From: Xanthomarina sp. F2636L
GTDB taxonomy: Bacteria; Bacteroidota; Bacteroidia; Flavobacteriales; Flavobacteriaceae
Direction: 5' to 3'
Assembly (NCBI RefSeq): GCF_026410195.1
Contig: NZ_JAPMLM010000069.1
Location: forward strand, 248,001-312,000
DNA: 64,000 nucleotides
The notes under the pieces are model-generated. The model did no database searches. It worked only from the letters and a program-made list of their open reading frames with translations, and had not been told where the DNA came from. Of this stretch, positions 16,745 through 25,317 are shown one piece after another (the first letter of the stretch is position 1; the number at the start of each line of letters is the position of its first letter). The position numbers were made by a program, and so were the translations under genes.

Positions 16745-17554
16745 ATGAAGATGAAAAGTCTTATTCAAGTTATGAAAATTCATTTTACTTATATATTACT
16801 ACTATGTGCCATGCTGAGTTGTAAACACAAAGTAGCAAGCAAAAAAGAGAAGGATATAGCAGAAACATCCAAAACAACAGTCAAAATGAGGTCTAATGAG
16901 CAAACCCCATATTTTGTAGCATCTGGCACGGAACCTAATTGGAACTTAGAAATTTTTAGCGATTTAGTCGTATTTAAAACTCCAAAAGATTCAATAAAAT
17001 TACCACATTCAGAGCCTGTTTTAGCTATGGATGCCAATGTCAAACTATATAAATTTTCAACCGAAGCCCATCAAATAAACATTCAAATCGTTCAAAAACA
17101 ATGCAATAATAAGATGTCTGAAAAAGAACGTCCTTATGCCGTTTCTGTTGATTTAAAGAAAACAACAGGCAGAGAGTTTAAGAGTATGGAAGGTTGTGGT
17201 CAATACATGACTGACTACCGACTTCATGATATTTGGGTGCTTGAATCTTTAAATGGTGAAAAAATGACGAAAGCAGATTTTATAAAAGAGTTCCCAACCA
17301 TAGAAATTAATAGTTCAGAAAATAGTTTTATGGGTTTTGCAGGTTGTAATAGAATACATGGAAACTTGTTTTTTGAAAAAGACCTGCTTCGTTTCACAAA
17401 TATTATTACAACTGAAATGCTCTGCCAACCAAAAAATAAAGAACCGGAATTTTTAAAAGCACTAAAAAACAGTGTCAGTTATTCCATTGAAAACAACAGG
17501 TTAACCTTGTCTAATGCTTCCGGAATATTAATTGTTTTCAAAAAAATCGATTAA
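16745..17554 (+). CDS. META-domain lipoprotein
   Basis: A 269-residue exported lipoprotein: the N-terminal hydrophobic stretch ends in LLCAMLSCKHK, a lipobox with Cys as the lipidated residue. Residues of about 55-155 resemble the COG3650-type domain (FVASGTEPNWNLEIF...VDLKKTTGREFKSMEGCGQYM). The C-terminal third is a META domain (DIWVLESLNGEKM; PTIEINSSENSFMGFAGCNRIHGN; ITTEMLCQ), a fold seen in heat-stress (HslJ) proteins of the envelope. Its role is unknown. It stands between cphB and cphA but divergent from cphB and separated from cphA by 144 bp, so a link to cyanophycin is not supported by anything except position. Confidence 0.85.
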   Translation: MKMKSLIQVMKIHFTYILLLCAMLSCKHKVASKKEKDIAETSKTTVKMRSNEQTPYFVASGTEPNWNLEIFSDLVVFKTPKDSIKLPHSEPVLAMDANVKLYKFSTEAHQINIQIVQKQCNNKMSEKERPYAVSVDLKKTTGREFKSMEGCGQYMTDYRLHDIWVLESLNGEKMTKADFIKEFPTIEINSSENSFMGFAGCNRIHGNLFFEKDLLRFTNIITTEMLCQPKNKEPEFLKALKNSVSYSIENNRLTLSNASGILIVFKKID

Positions 17555-17698
17555 GTTAAAATGTTTTTAATTGATTTTTAATGAGTTAGAATTATGCATA
17601 ATCGTTTCTATGCAAAAACAAGTTCCTCTTTAAAATATCCCAAACATTTCTGTATATTTACGATAATTCAATTTAAACTATCAAAACCTTAATAATTT

Positions 17699-20338
17699 AT
17701 GAAAATAAGAGAAATAAATGCAATGAGAGGACCTAATTATTGGTCAGTAAGACGTCATAAATTAATAGTTATGGTTCTCGATCTTGAAGAGATGGAAGAG
17801 TTGCCATCCAATAAAATTGATGGGTTTTACGATAGGTTAAAGACCATGTTCCCAACCATGTTTGAGCATCGTTGCTCTGTGGGAGAACCTGGTGGGTTTT
17901 TTCAGCGTGTGGAAGAAGGTACCTGGATGGGTCATATAATTGAACATATTGCCTTAGAAGTTCAGACGCTTGCTGGCATGGATGTGGGCTTCGGAAGAAC
18001 GCGTGGCTATGGGGAAGAAGGTGTATATAATGTGGTTTTTGCCTATATGGAAGAATCAGTTGGCCGTTATGCTGCTGAGATTTCAGTTAAAATTTGTGAA
18101 GCCTTGATTGCTGGGGAAGAGTATGATATGACAGACGATATTCAGCACATGAGAGAACTTCGCGAAGATTCCCGATTAGGACCTAGTACAGGATCTATAG
18201 TTGAAGAGGCTCAGTCTCGTGGTATTCCTTGGATCCGTTTAAATAAATATTCGCTTTGTCAATTGGGTTATGGAGCAAATCAAAAACGCATCCAAGCAAC
18301 TGTAACTAGCGAAACTAGTAGTATTGGTGTAGAATTAGCCTGCGATAAAGAAGATACCAAGTATTTATTAGAACAGGCAGAAGTTGAAGTTCCAAAAGGT
18401 GATATTATTCGTCGTGAACGTAGTTTGAAAGAGGCTTGTAGATATGTTGGATTTCCTTTGGTTATCAAGCCGGTAGACGGAAATCATGGACGTGGTATAA
18501 CAGTCGACATTCAAAATTACGAAGACGCTTTAGAAGCGTTTAATCACGCAAAGGAAAGCTCGCGTAGTGGTGCCATTATTGTCGAAAAATTTATCAAAGG
18601 AGACGATTATCGTTTGTTGGTCATCAATAATAAATTGGTTGCTGCTGCAAAACGTACACCTGCTCATGTTATTGGAGATGGAAAATTGACGGTTCAAGAA
18701 CTAATAGACGAAGTAAATAAAGATCCAAGACGTGGATATGGTCATGAAAATGTGTTAACTCAAATTACAGTAAACGAGCTTACTGAAACCATTATAAAAG
18801 ATGCTGGTTATAGCTTAGATTCTGTAATTCCTAATGGGGAGATACTTATTTTAAAAGATACAGCAAATTTAAGTACAGGTGGAACTGCAGAAGATGTAAC
18901 GGATATTGTACATCCTTCCAATATTTCCATGGCAGAGCGCATTTCAAAAATTATCGATTTAGATATTTGTGGAATTGACATTGCTACCACAGATATTTCA
19001 AAACCTTTATCGGAAACTGGAGGCGCAGTGCTGGAAGTAAATGCAGGTCCAGGATTTAGAATGCACCTAGCGCCAACCAAAGGCTTGCCTAGAAATGTAG
19101 CAGGTCATGTTATAGATAAATTATTCCCTAAAGGAGATACTGGGAGAATTCCTATTATCGCTGTAACAGGAACCAACGGAAAAACAACCACCACAAGATT
19201 AATTGCTCACATGGCAAAAATGAATGGCTATCGAGTAGGTTACACAACAAGTGATGGTGTGTATATTCAAAACAGATTATTAATGACGGGCGATTGTACG
19301 GGTCCTGCAAGTGCAGAATTTGTACTAAAAGATCCAACTGTAAACTTCGCAGTTCTAGAAAGTGCCCGAGGTGGTTTATTACGTGCCGGACTCGGATTTA
19401 AAAAATGTGATATTGGAATTGTTACTAATGTAGCGGCAGACCATTTAGGCTTAAAAGGAATTCATACCATAGAACAATTAGCTAAAGTAAAAGGTGTGAT
19501 TCCAGAAACGGTTTTACCTAATGGCTATGCTATTTTAAATGCGGACGACGACCTGGTTTACGATATGAGACGCGCTGTAGATTGTAATGTGGCCTTATTT
19601 TCTATGGACGAAAACAATCCAAGAATTAAAGCTTTACAACGCATTGGAGGTATTACAGCTGTTTATGAAAATGGCTATGTCACCATTTGTCGTGGCGAAT
19701 GGAAAATGCGTATCATGAAAGCTGAAAACATTCCGTTAACTTATGGAGGGAAAGCAAAATTTATGATTCAGAATGTGCTACCAGCCATTATAACTGCAAA
19801 TATTCAAGGCTTTAGTATTGAAGATATGAAAGCAGCTTTAGAAACTTTTATTCCTTCGGCTTCCCAAACTCCTGGACGTTTAAACCTCTTTAAATTTGAA
19901 AACTTTACCATTCTTTTAGATTATGCACATAATCCAGCAGGCATGTTAGCACTTAAGAATTTTACAGATGAATTGGATGCCACAGTTAAAGTAGGAATTA
20001 TTGCTGGAGTAGGCGATAGACGTGATGAAGATACCAATCAAGTAGGAAGTATTGCAGCAGAAATGTTTGACGAAATTATTATTCGTCAAGACAAACGCTT
20101 ACGAGGAAGAACAGAAGAAGAACTCATTAAACTTCTGGATGATGGGATTAAAATGAAAGATCCAAATAAAAAAACAACCATCATTCCTTCAGAAAAAGAA
20201 GCCATTACCTATGCTATTAAAAATGCTGTAAAAGGCTCACTTATTATTTTATGTAGTGATGTGATTCCAGATGCTTTGGCTTTGGTTCAAAAATTTAAAG
20301 AACAAGAGTCTAGAGGCGAGTTAATGAGTGCAGATTGA
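17699..20338 (+). CDS. cphA: Cyanophycin synthetase
   Basis: An 879-residue enzyme that polymerises aspartate and arginine, non-ribosomally and with ATP, into cyanophycin, a nitrogen and carbon store. The order of domains is normal: an N-terminal domain (1 to about 160), an ATP-grasp domain (about 210-480; PLVIKPVDGNHGRGITVDI, LEVNAGPGFRMHLAP) that adds the backbone Asp, and a Mur-ligase-like domain with P-loop GTNGKTTTTR at about 491-500 that adds Arg. Later landmarks are LESARGGLLRAGLGF, NVAADHLGLKG and LLDYAHNPAGM. The length matches canonical CphA, so this is the full synthetase and not a Mur ligase. With cphB and the isoaspartyl peptidase it makes a full synthesis-and-mobilisation set. 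Confidence 0.97.
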   Translation: MKIREINAMRGPNYWSVRRHKLIVMVLDLEEMEELPSNKIDGFYDRLKTMFPTMFEHRCSVGEPGGFFQRVEEGTWMGHIIEHIALEVQTLAGMDVGFGRTRGYGEEGVYNVVFAYMEESVGRYAAEISVKICEALIAGEEYDMTDDIQHMRELREDSRLGPSTGSIVEEAQSRGIPWIRLNKYSLCQLGYGANQKRIQATVTSETSSIGVELACDKEDTKYLLEQAEVEVPKGDIIRRERSLKEACRYVGFPLVIKPVDGNHGRGITVDIQNYEDALEAFNHAKESSRSGAIIVEKFIKGDDYRLLVINNKLVAAAKRTPAHVIGDGKLTVQELIDEVNKDPRRGYGHENVLTQITVNELTETIIKDAGYSLDSVIPNGEILILKDTANLSTGGTAEDVTDIVHPSNISMAERISKIIDLDICGIDIATTDISKPLSETGGAVLEVNAGPGFRMHLAPTKGLPRNVAGHVIDKLFPKGDTGRIPIIAVTGTNGKTTTTRLIAHMAKMNGYRVGYTTSDGVYIQNRLLMTGDCTGPASAEFVLKDPTVNFAVLESARGGLLRAGLGFKKCDIGIVTNVAADHLGLKGIHTIEQLAKVKGVIPETVLPNGYAILNADDDLVYDMRRAVDCNVALFSMDENNPRIKALQRIGGITAVYENGYVTICRGEWKMRIMKAENIPLTYGGKAKFMIQNVLPAIITANIQGFSIEDMKAALETFIPSASQTPGRLNLFKFENFTILLDYAHNPAGMLALKNFTDELDATVKVGIIAGVGDRRDEDTNQVGSIAAEMFDEIIIRQDKRLRGRTEEELIKLLDDGIKMKDPNKKTTIIPSEKEAITYAIKNAVKGSLIILCSDVIPDALALVQKFKEQESRGELMSAD

Positions 20339-20354
20339 TGTTATTCTTTTTTTG

Positions 20355-20438
20355 AAAAGTGTCATTCAGAGGAAAGCATAGAATCCCTAATAATTAGAAG
20401 ATTCTACAGTTGTTGCACTCTTTCTGAATGACACTTTT
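20355..20438 (+). terminator. Nested 84-bp palindromic element acting as terminator
   Basis: Outer arms AAAAGTGTCATTCAGA and TCTGAATGACACTTTT (16 bp) enclose inner arms TAGAATC/GATTCTA. The rightward strand runs into T7. The nested shape and the GTCATTCAGA core are typical of dispersed palindromic repeats between flavobacterial genes, and here the element sits where the cphA transcript should end. Confidence 0.75.
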
Positions 20439-20471
20439 TTTATAAACGACTTTTTTAAATAAAACAAATTA

Positions 20472-21881
20472 ATGAATTACTCCGATAATAGATACGCAAC
20501 TTTATTTAATAAGCAAAAAACCAATCAGTTTCTGGTTGGAAACACCTCTTATAAAGAGCGGATTAGAAAGCTAAAACGTTTAAAACACGCTTTAGAGGTT
20601 AGCTACAAACAGGAACTTAGAGAGGCGCTTTATAAAGATTTTAAAAAGCCTCATCTCGAAACAGATCTTACCGAAATCTATCCGGTTATCGATGAGATTA
20701 ACTTTGTAACTAGTAATTTAAAGTCTTGGTTAAAACATCAAAAGGTAGAAACACCTTTAGCCTTATTAGGCAGTAGTTCGTTTATTTTAAACGAGCCTAA
20801 AGGCGTTTGCATGATTATTTCACCATGGAATTACCCTGTTAATCTTACGTTTGGACCATTGGTTTCTGCCATTGCTGCAGGAAATACAGTTATTTTAAAA
20901 CCTTCAGAAATGACGCCAAACACCTCAAAAGTTATGGCGAAAATAGTATCAGAACTATTCGAAGAAAAAGAAATAGCCTTGGTTGAAGGCGAAGTTGAGG
21001 TCTCACAAGAATTATTGAAACTGCCATTTAATCATATCTTCTTTACAGGATCTCCTGCTGTTGGAAAAATTGTGATGAAAGCAGCTTCAGAGCATTTAAC
21101 CTCTGTAACTTTAGAATTAGGAGGGAAATCGCCAACCATTATAGACGATGGATCGCATTTGGAAAAAGCAGTGAAGAGAATTATTTATGGAAAATTCACC
21201 AATGCCGGGCAAACCTGTATTGCTCCAGATTATGTCTTGTTGAAATCAAGTTTGAAATCGGAGTTTATTGAGCTTTTTAAAACAAAAGTTCTGGAGTTTT
21301 ATTCAGAGAATCCAGAAACTTCAGATTCTTATTGTAGAATTGTCAATAGAAAACATTTTGATCGTTTGGTGTCTTACCTCGAGGAAACCAAAACCAATAA
21401 AGGCAGTATAGTGTCTGGAGGAAATTACAATGCTACAGATAATTTTATAGAACCAACCTTGGTTTTAGATAGTCAGGAAGATTCCAAATTGATGCAGGAA
21501 GAAATTTTTGGGCCTATTTTACCTATTAAAACTTACGAAACAATCGAGGAGGCAGTTTCCTATGTTAATTCTAAAGAAAAACCCTTGGCGCTTTATATAT
21601 TCAGTAAAAGCAAGAAAACTATTAATTATGTCCTTCAAAATACACGAGCAGGAGGTACTTGTATAAATCATAATTTACTACAATTCTTAAATCATAACCT
21701 GCCTTTTGGAGGTTCTAACAATAGTGGAATAGGAAAATCGCATGGAATCTTCGGGTTTCAGGAATTTACCAATCAGCGCTCTGTTTTAAAACAACACACT
21801 CTTGGTGCTGTAGATTTATTGACCCCTCCGTATAATAATTGGAAACAAAAGCTGGTTGATTTAACTCTTAAATGGTTTTAA
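20472..21881 (+). CDS. NAD(P)-dependent aldehyde dehydrogenase
   Basis: A 469-residue member of the aldehyde dehydrogenase superfamily, of the class-3/fatty-aldehyde subgroup judged by its length and C-terminal layout. Visible features are the cofactor segment ISPWNYPVNLTFGPLVSAIAAGN, the IFFTGSPAVGKIVM loop, LELGGKSPTII with the general-base Glu, and NAGQTCIAPDYVLL with the nucleophilic Cys. Later landmarks are EEIFGPILPI and LPFGGSNNSGIGKSHG. A hydrophobic or amphipathic C-terminus (LVDLTLKWF) may attach it to membrane, as in fatty-aldehyde dehydrogenases. It is monocistronic. The specific aldehyde cannot be told; long-chain aliphatic aldehydes are the reasonable guess. Confidence 0.92.
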   Translation: MNYSDNRYATLFNKQKTNQFLVGNTSYKERIRKLKRLKHALEVSYKQELREALYKDFKKPHLETDLTEIYPVIDEINFVTSNLKSWLKHQKVETPLALLGSSSFILNEPKGVCMIISPWNYPVNLTFGPLVSAIAAGNTVILKPSEMTPNTSKVMAKIVSELFEEKEIALVEGEVEVSQELLKLPFNHIFFTGSPAVGKIVMKAASEHLTSVTLELGGKSPTIIDDGSHLEKAVKRIIYGKFTNAGQTCIAPDYVLLKSSLKSEFIELFKTKVLEFYSENPETSDSYCRIVNRKHFDRLVSYLEETKTNKGSIVSGGNYNATDNFIEPTLVLDSQEDSKLMQEEIFGPILPIKTYETIEEAVSYVNSKEKPLALYIFSKSKKTINYVLQNTRAGGTCINHNLLQFLNHNLPFGGSNNSGIGKSHGIFGFQEFTNQRSVLKQHTLGAVDLLTPPYNNWKQKLVDLTLKWF

Positions 21882-21882
21882 A

Positions 21883-21921
21883 AAAGGAGAACGCAACTGA
21901 TTAAAGTTTATATTCTCCTTT
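21883..21921 (+). terminator. Possible terminator after the aldehyde dehydrogenase gene
   Basis: Arms AAAGGAGAA and TTCTCCTTT (9 bp) enclose a 21-nt loop just after the stop. The following sequence is CTCTTCCC and not a T-run, so termination is uncertain. Confidence 0.4.
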
Positions 21922-22013
21922 CTCTTCCCTCAAATTAATTAATAGCTTCTTTATATATTTTTCTTGAACACGGGTTATAATATTGCAAAACAATACATAG
22001 AACTGATGTTCAG

Positions 22014-22328
22014 TTAGTTTTTATTTTTTCGTCTAATTAGCTTTTTTCTCTTTAAAGCAGACTGATTATACGTTTGTTTATCTAATATTTGGAAATCTAC
22101 AGACATGGTTTTAGACACTAAAGAGGTAGAGTTTACCATATTTTTATTATTAAAAGCATAAGTGTTAAACATGCTTTTAGAAACGACTATATGTTTTGTT
22201 GTTAAACTACTTGTATTAGATATATTTCTTGCTGTGGACATCACTTTATTGCTTTCTGCAAAAGCGAATATTTGAAAATAAAAGACAAAGAAAAACGTTA
22301 AAAAAATAGGTCTGTAGCTGGGTCTCAT
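22014..22328 (-). CDS. Small exported protein downstream of a LytTR regulator
   Basis: A 104-residue product that I do not recognise. The N-terminus (PIFLTFFFVFYFQIFAFAES) is a good signal peptide with cleavage after AFA. The mature part is Ser/Thr/Asn-rich with repeated V(S)K(S/T)M-like words (VVSKSMFNT, LVSKTMSV) and a strongly basic tail RKKLIRRKNKN. It has no lipobox and no cysteines. It lies 109 bp downstream of the LytTR regulator on the same strand, and the gap holds three 21-bp-spaced direct repeats and a TATATTTA box. It is therefore a candidate target of that regulator. The coding assignment rests on the signal peptide and context. Confidence 0.65.
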   Translation of the reverse strand: MRPSYRPIFLTFFFVFYFQIFAFAESNKVMSTARNISNTSSLTTKHIVVSKSMFNTYAFNNKNMVNSTSLVSKTMSVDFQILDKQTYNQSALKRKKLIRRKNKN

Positions 22329-22343
22329 TTGGCAGATTTTGAG

Positions 22344-22351
22344 TAAATATA
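22344..22351 (-). promoter_or_regulatory. Possible -7 element of the small exported protein gene
   Basis: TATATTTA (minus strand) is one base off TAnnTTTG and lies 15 bp before the ATG. The direct repeats begin 30 bp further upstream, a position suitable for an activator. Confidence 0.35.
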
Positions 22352-22381
22352 TTAATACCCACCAATGTTTAATTATTTATT

Positions 22382-22434
22382 TAGTGAACGACCTCTTTTA
22401 TTTAGTGAATGACTTTTTCTATCTAGTAAATGGA
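22382..22434 (-). promoter_or_regulatory. Three direct repeats at 21-bp spacing: candidate LytTR operator
   Basis: Read on the minus strand the units are TCCATTTACTA, GTCATTCACTA and GTCGTTCACTA, consensus nnCRTTYACTA, each exactly 21 bp from the next. LytTR-type regulators (AlgR, ComE, AgrA) bind direct repeats spaced by about two helical turns. A LytTR regulator ends only 4 bp away. The repeats are seen directly; the binding is inferred. Confidence 0.6.
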
Positions 22435-22437
22435 TTC

Positions 22438-23124
22438 TTATACCTCTAAAATAGCCTTTAAAGCTTCTTTTTGATGTCTGCTTACAGGAATTTCATTATT
22501 GTTAATAAACACTGCATTTCTGTGTAAAGATTCTATTTTGGTAGTGTTTACAACAAAAGAACGATGTGTTTTAAAGAAAATGGAAGGATTGAGCTGCTCG
22601 GATATAAACTTTAGAGTTTTAGGAACTAAATATTCTCTTTGAGCAGTTACCACATAGCAATAATTATCAAAGGCTTTTAAATATAAAATATCGGATTGCT
22701 TTAGTTTTTGGATGATGTTATTAGAAGAAAAGCTTAAGAATTCAGGCTCTTCTTGAAGGTGGTTATTCCAGGCAATTTCAATATTACTTCTTAAACTGTG
22801 CTCTGTAAAGGGTTTTACAATATAGCCAAGAGGTTTGGTTTGTTTAACACGATTAATTGTAAGCTGATCTGTCTGTGAAGTGAGATATAAATATGGAATA
22901 TGTAAGAGGTCTAAAGCTCCACCAAGTGCAACACCATCTTTTTCTCCTTCAAGTTGAATGTCTAACAAAACCAAATCTGGTTTGGTGTCCTTTATAGAAA
23001 TTAAAGCATCGTCTACATTATCTGCTTCTCCACACACTAAATAGCCTTGTTTTAATAAGGCCGTCTCAATGGCGATAGCAATTATAGGTTCGTCTTCAAC
23101 AATAAAAATCCTTAATGGTTTCAA
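22438..23124 (-). CDS. LytTR-family response regulator
   Basis: A 228-residue regulator with an N-terminal receiver domain: acidic pocket E10/D11, phosphoacceptor D55 in DLVLLDIQLEG, then LTSQTD and the KPLGYIVKPF region with the conserved Lys. The C-terminal domain from about residue 130 is LytTR: ILYLKAFDNYCYVVTAQREYLVPKTLKF, FFKTHRSFVVNTTKIESLH and the closing IPVSRHQKEALKAIL. It lies 28 bp downstream of the histidine kinase on the same strand, a clear two-component pair. It would act in the cytoplasm as a DNA-binding regulator. Possible operator repeats occur immediately downstream, before the gene for a small exported protein. Confidence 0.93.
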   Translation of the reverse strand: MKPLRIFIVEDEPIIAIAIETALLKQGYLVCGEADNVDDALISIKDTKPDLVLLDIQLEGEKDGVALGGALDLLHIPYLYLTSQTDQLTINRVKQTKPLGYIVKPFTEHSLRSNIEIAWNNHLQEEPEFLSFSSNNIIQKLKQSDILYLKAFDNYCYVVTAQREYLVPKTLKFISEQLNPSIFFKTHRSFVVNTTKIESLHRNAVFINNNEIPVSRHQKEALKAILEV

Positions 23125-23152
23125 AATACAATTCGTTTATCGTTCTAAAATA

Positions 23153-25114
23153 CTAAAGAATATTGAATTTTTTAACAATTAAAGTAGCTTCTGTTCCTTT
23201 TTGTTTGTCAGACTTGTAATGTATCTCTGCACGAAGTTTTTTAGAGAGTGCTTTCATAAGTTTAATACCAAAAGAGCTGTCTTTTACTTCGCCACTAAAG
23301 CCTTTGCCATTATCGATAACTTTTAAAACTAATGCTTTATCTTCTTGAGTAAATAGAATGGTTAAGAGACTCTTATCTGTTACCTTTTCAAAAGCGTGTT
23401 TTATGCTGTTAATAATTAATTCGTTTAAAATTAACCCTATTGGCGTAATGGTTTCTACATCTAAAATAATAGGTTCCACCTGAAGCTTGTATCTAATAGC
23501 TTGTTCTTGGAATTGATGACTCTCAAAAATATCTTTTACCAAATCATTAAAATACTCTTCGGTATTAATTCCAACTAACTGATCTTTATTATAAAGTTTT
23601 TGATGAATAAGAACCATAGAGCGAACTCTGTTTTGAGCTTCTTGTATAGCTATTTTTGCCTCTTTGTCTTCCATGTTTTCTGACTGTAAATAGAGCAGAC
23701 TTGAAACAATTTGGAAGCTATTTTTTACACGGTGATGTGTTTCTTTAAGTAAAATATTTTTTTCATCGATAGAGGCTTCTAGTAAAACTTTTTGTCTGGC
23801 TAGCAATTTGTTTTTTCTTTGATTCTTATAAAAAAAGAAGCCTAAAGACGACGCAATTAAAAGTCCTGCAAATGCTAAATAAGAATAAAGCTGACTCTCT
23901 CTTTCTTTTGCTTCTAAGCTGAGTTTTTGTAATTCTTCTTTTTTATCAAACTCATATTGCATTTCTAATTGCGTTTGCTTTTTAACATTTGCCGCATTAA
24001 AAACAGAATCTTTAGCTTTTAAATAGTCTTCATGGTTTAATAAAGCTAAATCAAATGCTCCTGAAGATTTGTAGGTTTTATATAAGCATTCACAGGCTTC
24101 AGTTATAAACTCTATATCATTCTGTTGAATAGCTAGTTGTTTTGATGCTTCGCAGTCTTGAGCTGCCAGTTTAGTATTATTTAGCTCTAAATAAAGATTC
24201 CCTCTATAAAGCAGAACCTCATACAATTTACGTTGGTTATTCTCTTTTTCGTAAAAGGAATAAGCATTATTTAAATAGGTTAAAGCTTTGTCATAATGAT
24301 TTAATTTTAAATGTACATGACCTAAATTTAAATCAGAATTTATAATGGTTCGTTGTGGAGCGTTGCCAGCTTCTTTGTTCTTTTTTGCTTCTTCTTGAAG
24401 GTCTAAGGCTTTTTCAAATTCACCCATTTTTAAAAGTAAATCGCCTTTGTTTGCCATAATAATACCAGCATTAACTTGAGAGCCTAGTTGCAGAGCAGAT
24501 GCAATAGCCAAGTCGTAATAAACAAGAGCCTTGCTGTATTCCTCCATTTGATTGTAATAGTTTGCAAGTGTATTGTTTAATACTAAATTTTTTCCCTTGT
24601 ATTTCTCTCTTTGTTCTTGATTTAAAGCTAAAGTGTCTATTTTGTCTAATATTTTTTTAGACTCCAATAAAGTTGAAATAGCTTTAGAACTATTGCCATT
24701 TTTTCTGTAGATACCACTTTTGCTAATTAAAACGGATGCTTTTAGTGTAGGTAAATCTAAATCTTTTAAAATGTTGTTGGATTTATCAAAATAAATCATG
24801 GCCGAATCTAGTCGGGTATTATAGAAATAATAATTACCTAGAGAATAATAAGACATGGCTAAAAGCTTATTGTTTTTAGCTTCTTTAGAAAGGTCAATGG
24901 CTTTATTTACAAGTTTAAGAGAGTTTTTAGTATATCTATATTCTCCAGATTTCGTGTTTAAAAGTTTGACTTTGTCTTCGACCAGAGATACGTTTTCAAC
25001 AGAATTGAAAATAGAATCTATCGCTTTATTAATTACATCTGTTTTGCTTTGTGCTATTATAGTAAATGATGTAAAAGTTATTGAGAGAAAAATAAAGAGT
25101 GTTCGTAAGGACAT
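23153..25114 (-). CDS. TPR-containing sensor histidine kinase (HisKA_2 type)
   Basis: A 653-residue sensor. A signal peptide (LFIFLSITFTSFTIIAQS) is followed by about 370 extracytoplasmic residues of TPR repeats (LAMSYYSLGNYYFYNTRLDSA; ALVYYDLAIASA and similar). A short coiled coil leads to one membrane helix (YLAFAGLLIASSLGFFFY, about 410-427). The cytoplasmic part has a HisKA_2 H-box, KETHHRVKNSFQIVSSLL, with H461 as likely phosphoacceptor, and a HATPase domain with N-box NELIINSIKHAF (564-575) and G-box DNGKGF (601-606). This architecture, paired with a LytTR regulator, is common in Bacteroidota. The stimulus is unknown; the TPRs suggest sensing through a periplasmic protein partner. Confidence 0.93.
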   Translation of the reverse strand: MSLRTLFIFLSITFTSFTIIAQSKTDVINKAIDSIFNSVENVSLVEDKVKLLNTKSGEYRYTKNSLKLVNKAIDLSKEAKNNKLLAMSYYSLGNYYFYNTRLDSAMIYFDKSNNILKDLDLPTLKASVLISKSGIYRKNGNSSKAISTLLESKKILDKIDTLALNQEQREKYKGKNLVLNNTLANYYNQMEEYSKALVYYDLAIASALQLGSQVNAGIIMANKGDLLLKMGEFEKALDLQEEAKKNKEAGNAPQRTIINSDLNLGHVHLKLNHYDKALTYLNNAYSFYEKENNQRKLYEVLLYRGNLYLELNNTKLAAQDCEASKQLAIQQNDIEFITEACECLYKTYKSSGAFDLALLNHEDYLKAKDSVFNAANVKKQTQLEMQYEFDKKEELQKLSLEAKERESQLYSYLAFAGLLIASSLGFFFYKNQRKNKLLARQKVLLEASIDEKNILLKETHHRVKNSFQIVSSLLYLQSENMEDKEAKIAIQEAQNRVRSMVLIHQKLYNKDQLVGINTEEYFNDLVKDIFESHQFQEQAIRYKLQVEPIILDVETITPIGLILNELIINSIKHAFEKVTDKSLLTILFTQEDKALVLKVIDNGKGFSGEVKDSSFGIKLMKALSKKLRAEIHYKSDKQKGTEATLIVKKFNIL

Positions 25115-25295
25115 ATGTATTTAGTTAGCTAGTAAACTAATATAGGTTATTTTAAATGTTAAAAAAAGATGATTTTTTATTTTGCTCTTATATTGCTTGT
25201 TTTTTTGAATGAATATAGACGTGTACTCACTCATTTTATTTTCTTAACAGATGGTTAAAGTTTTTGCTAAACCCATGAGTATAAATCTATTCAAT

Positions 25296-25303
25296 TATCT
25301 TTG
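25296..25303 (+). promoter_or_regulatory. Candidate -7 element of the metallophosphoesterase gene
   Basis: TATCTTTG matches TAnnTTTG 14 bp before the ATG; no TTG at the expected -33 position. Confidence 0.4.
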
Positions 25304-25317
25304 TTGAAATTATATAT

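Noticed and set aside
16745-17554. The META-domain lipoprotein as a cyanophycin gene
   Set aside because: Signal peptide and lipobox place it in the envelope, while cyanophycin metabolism is cytoplasmic; only position links them.
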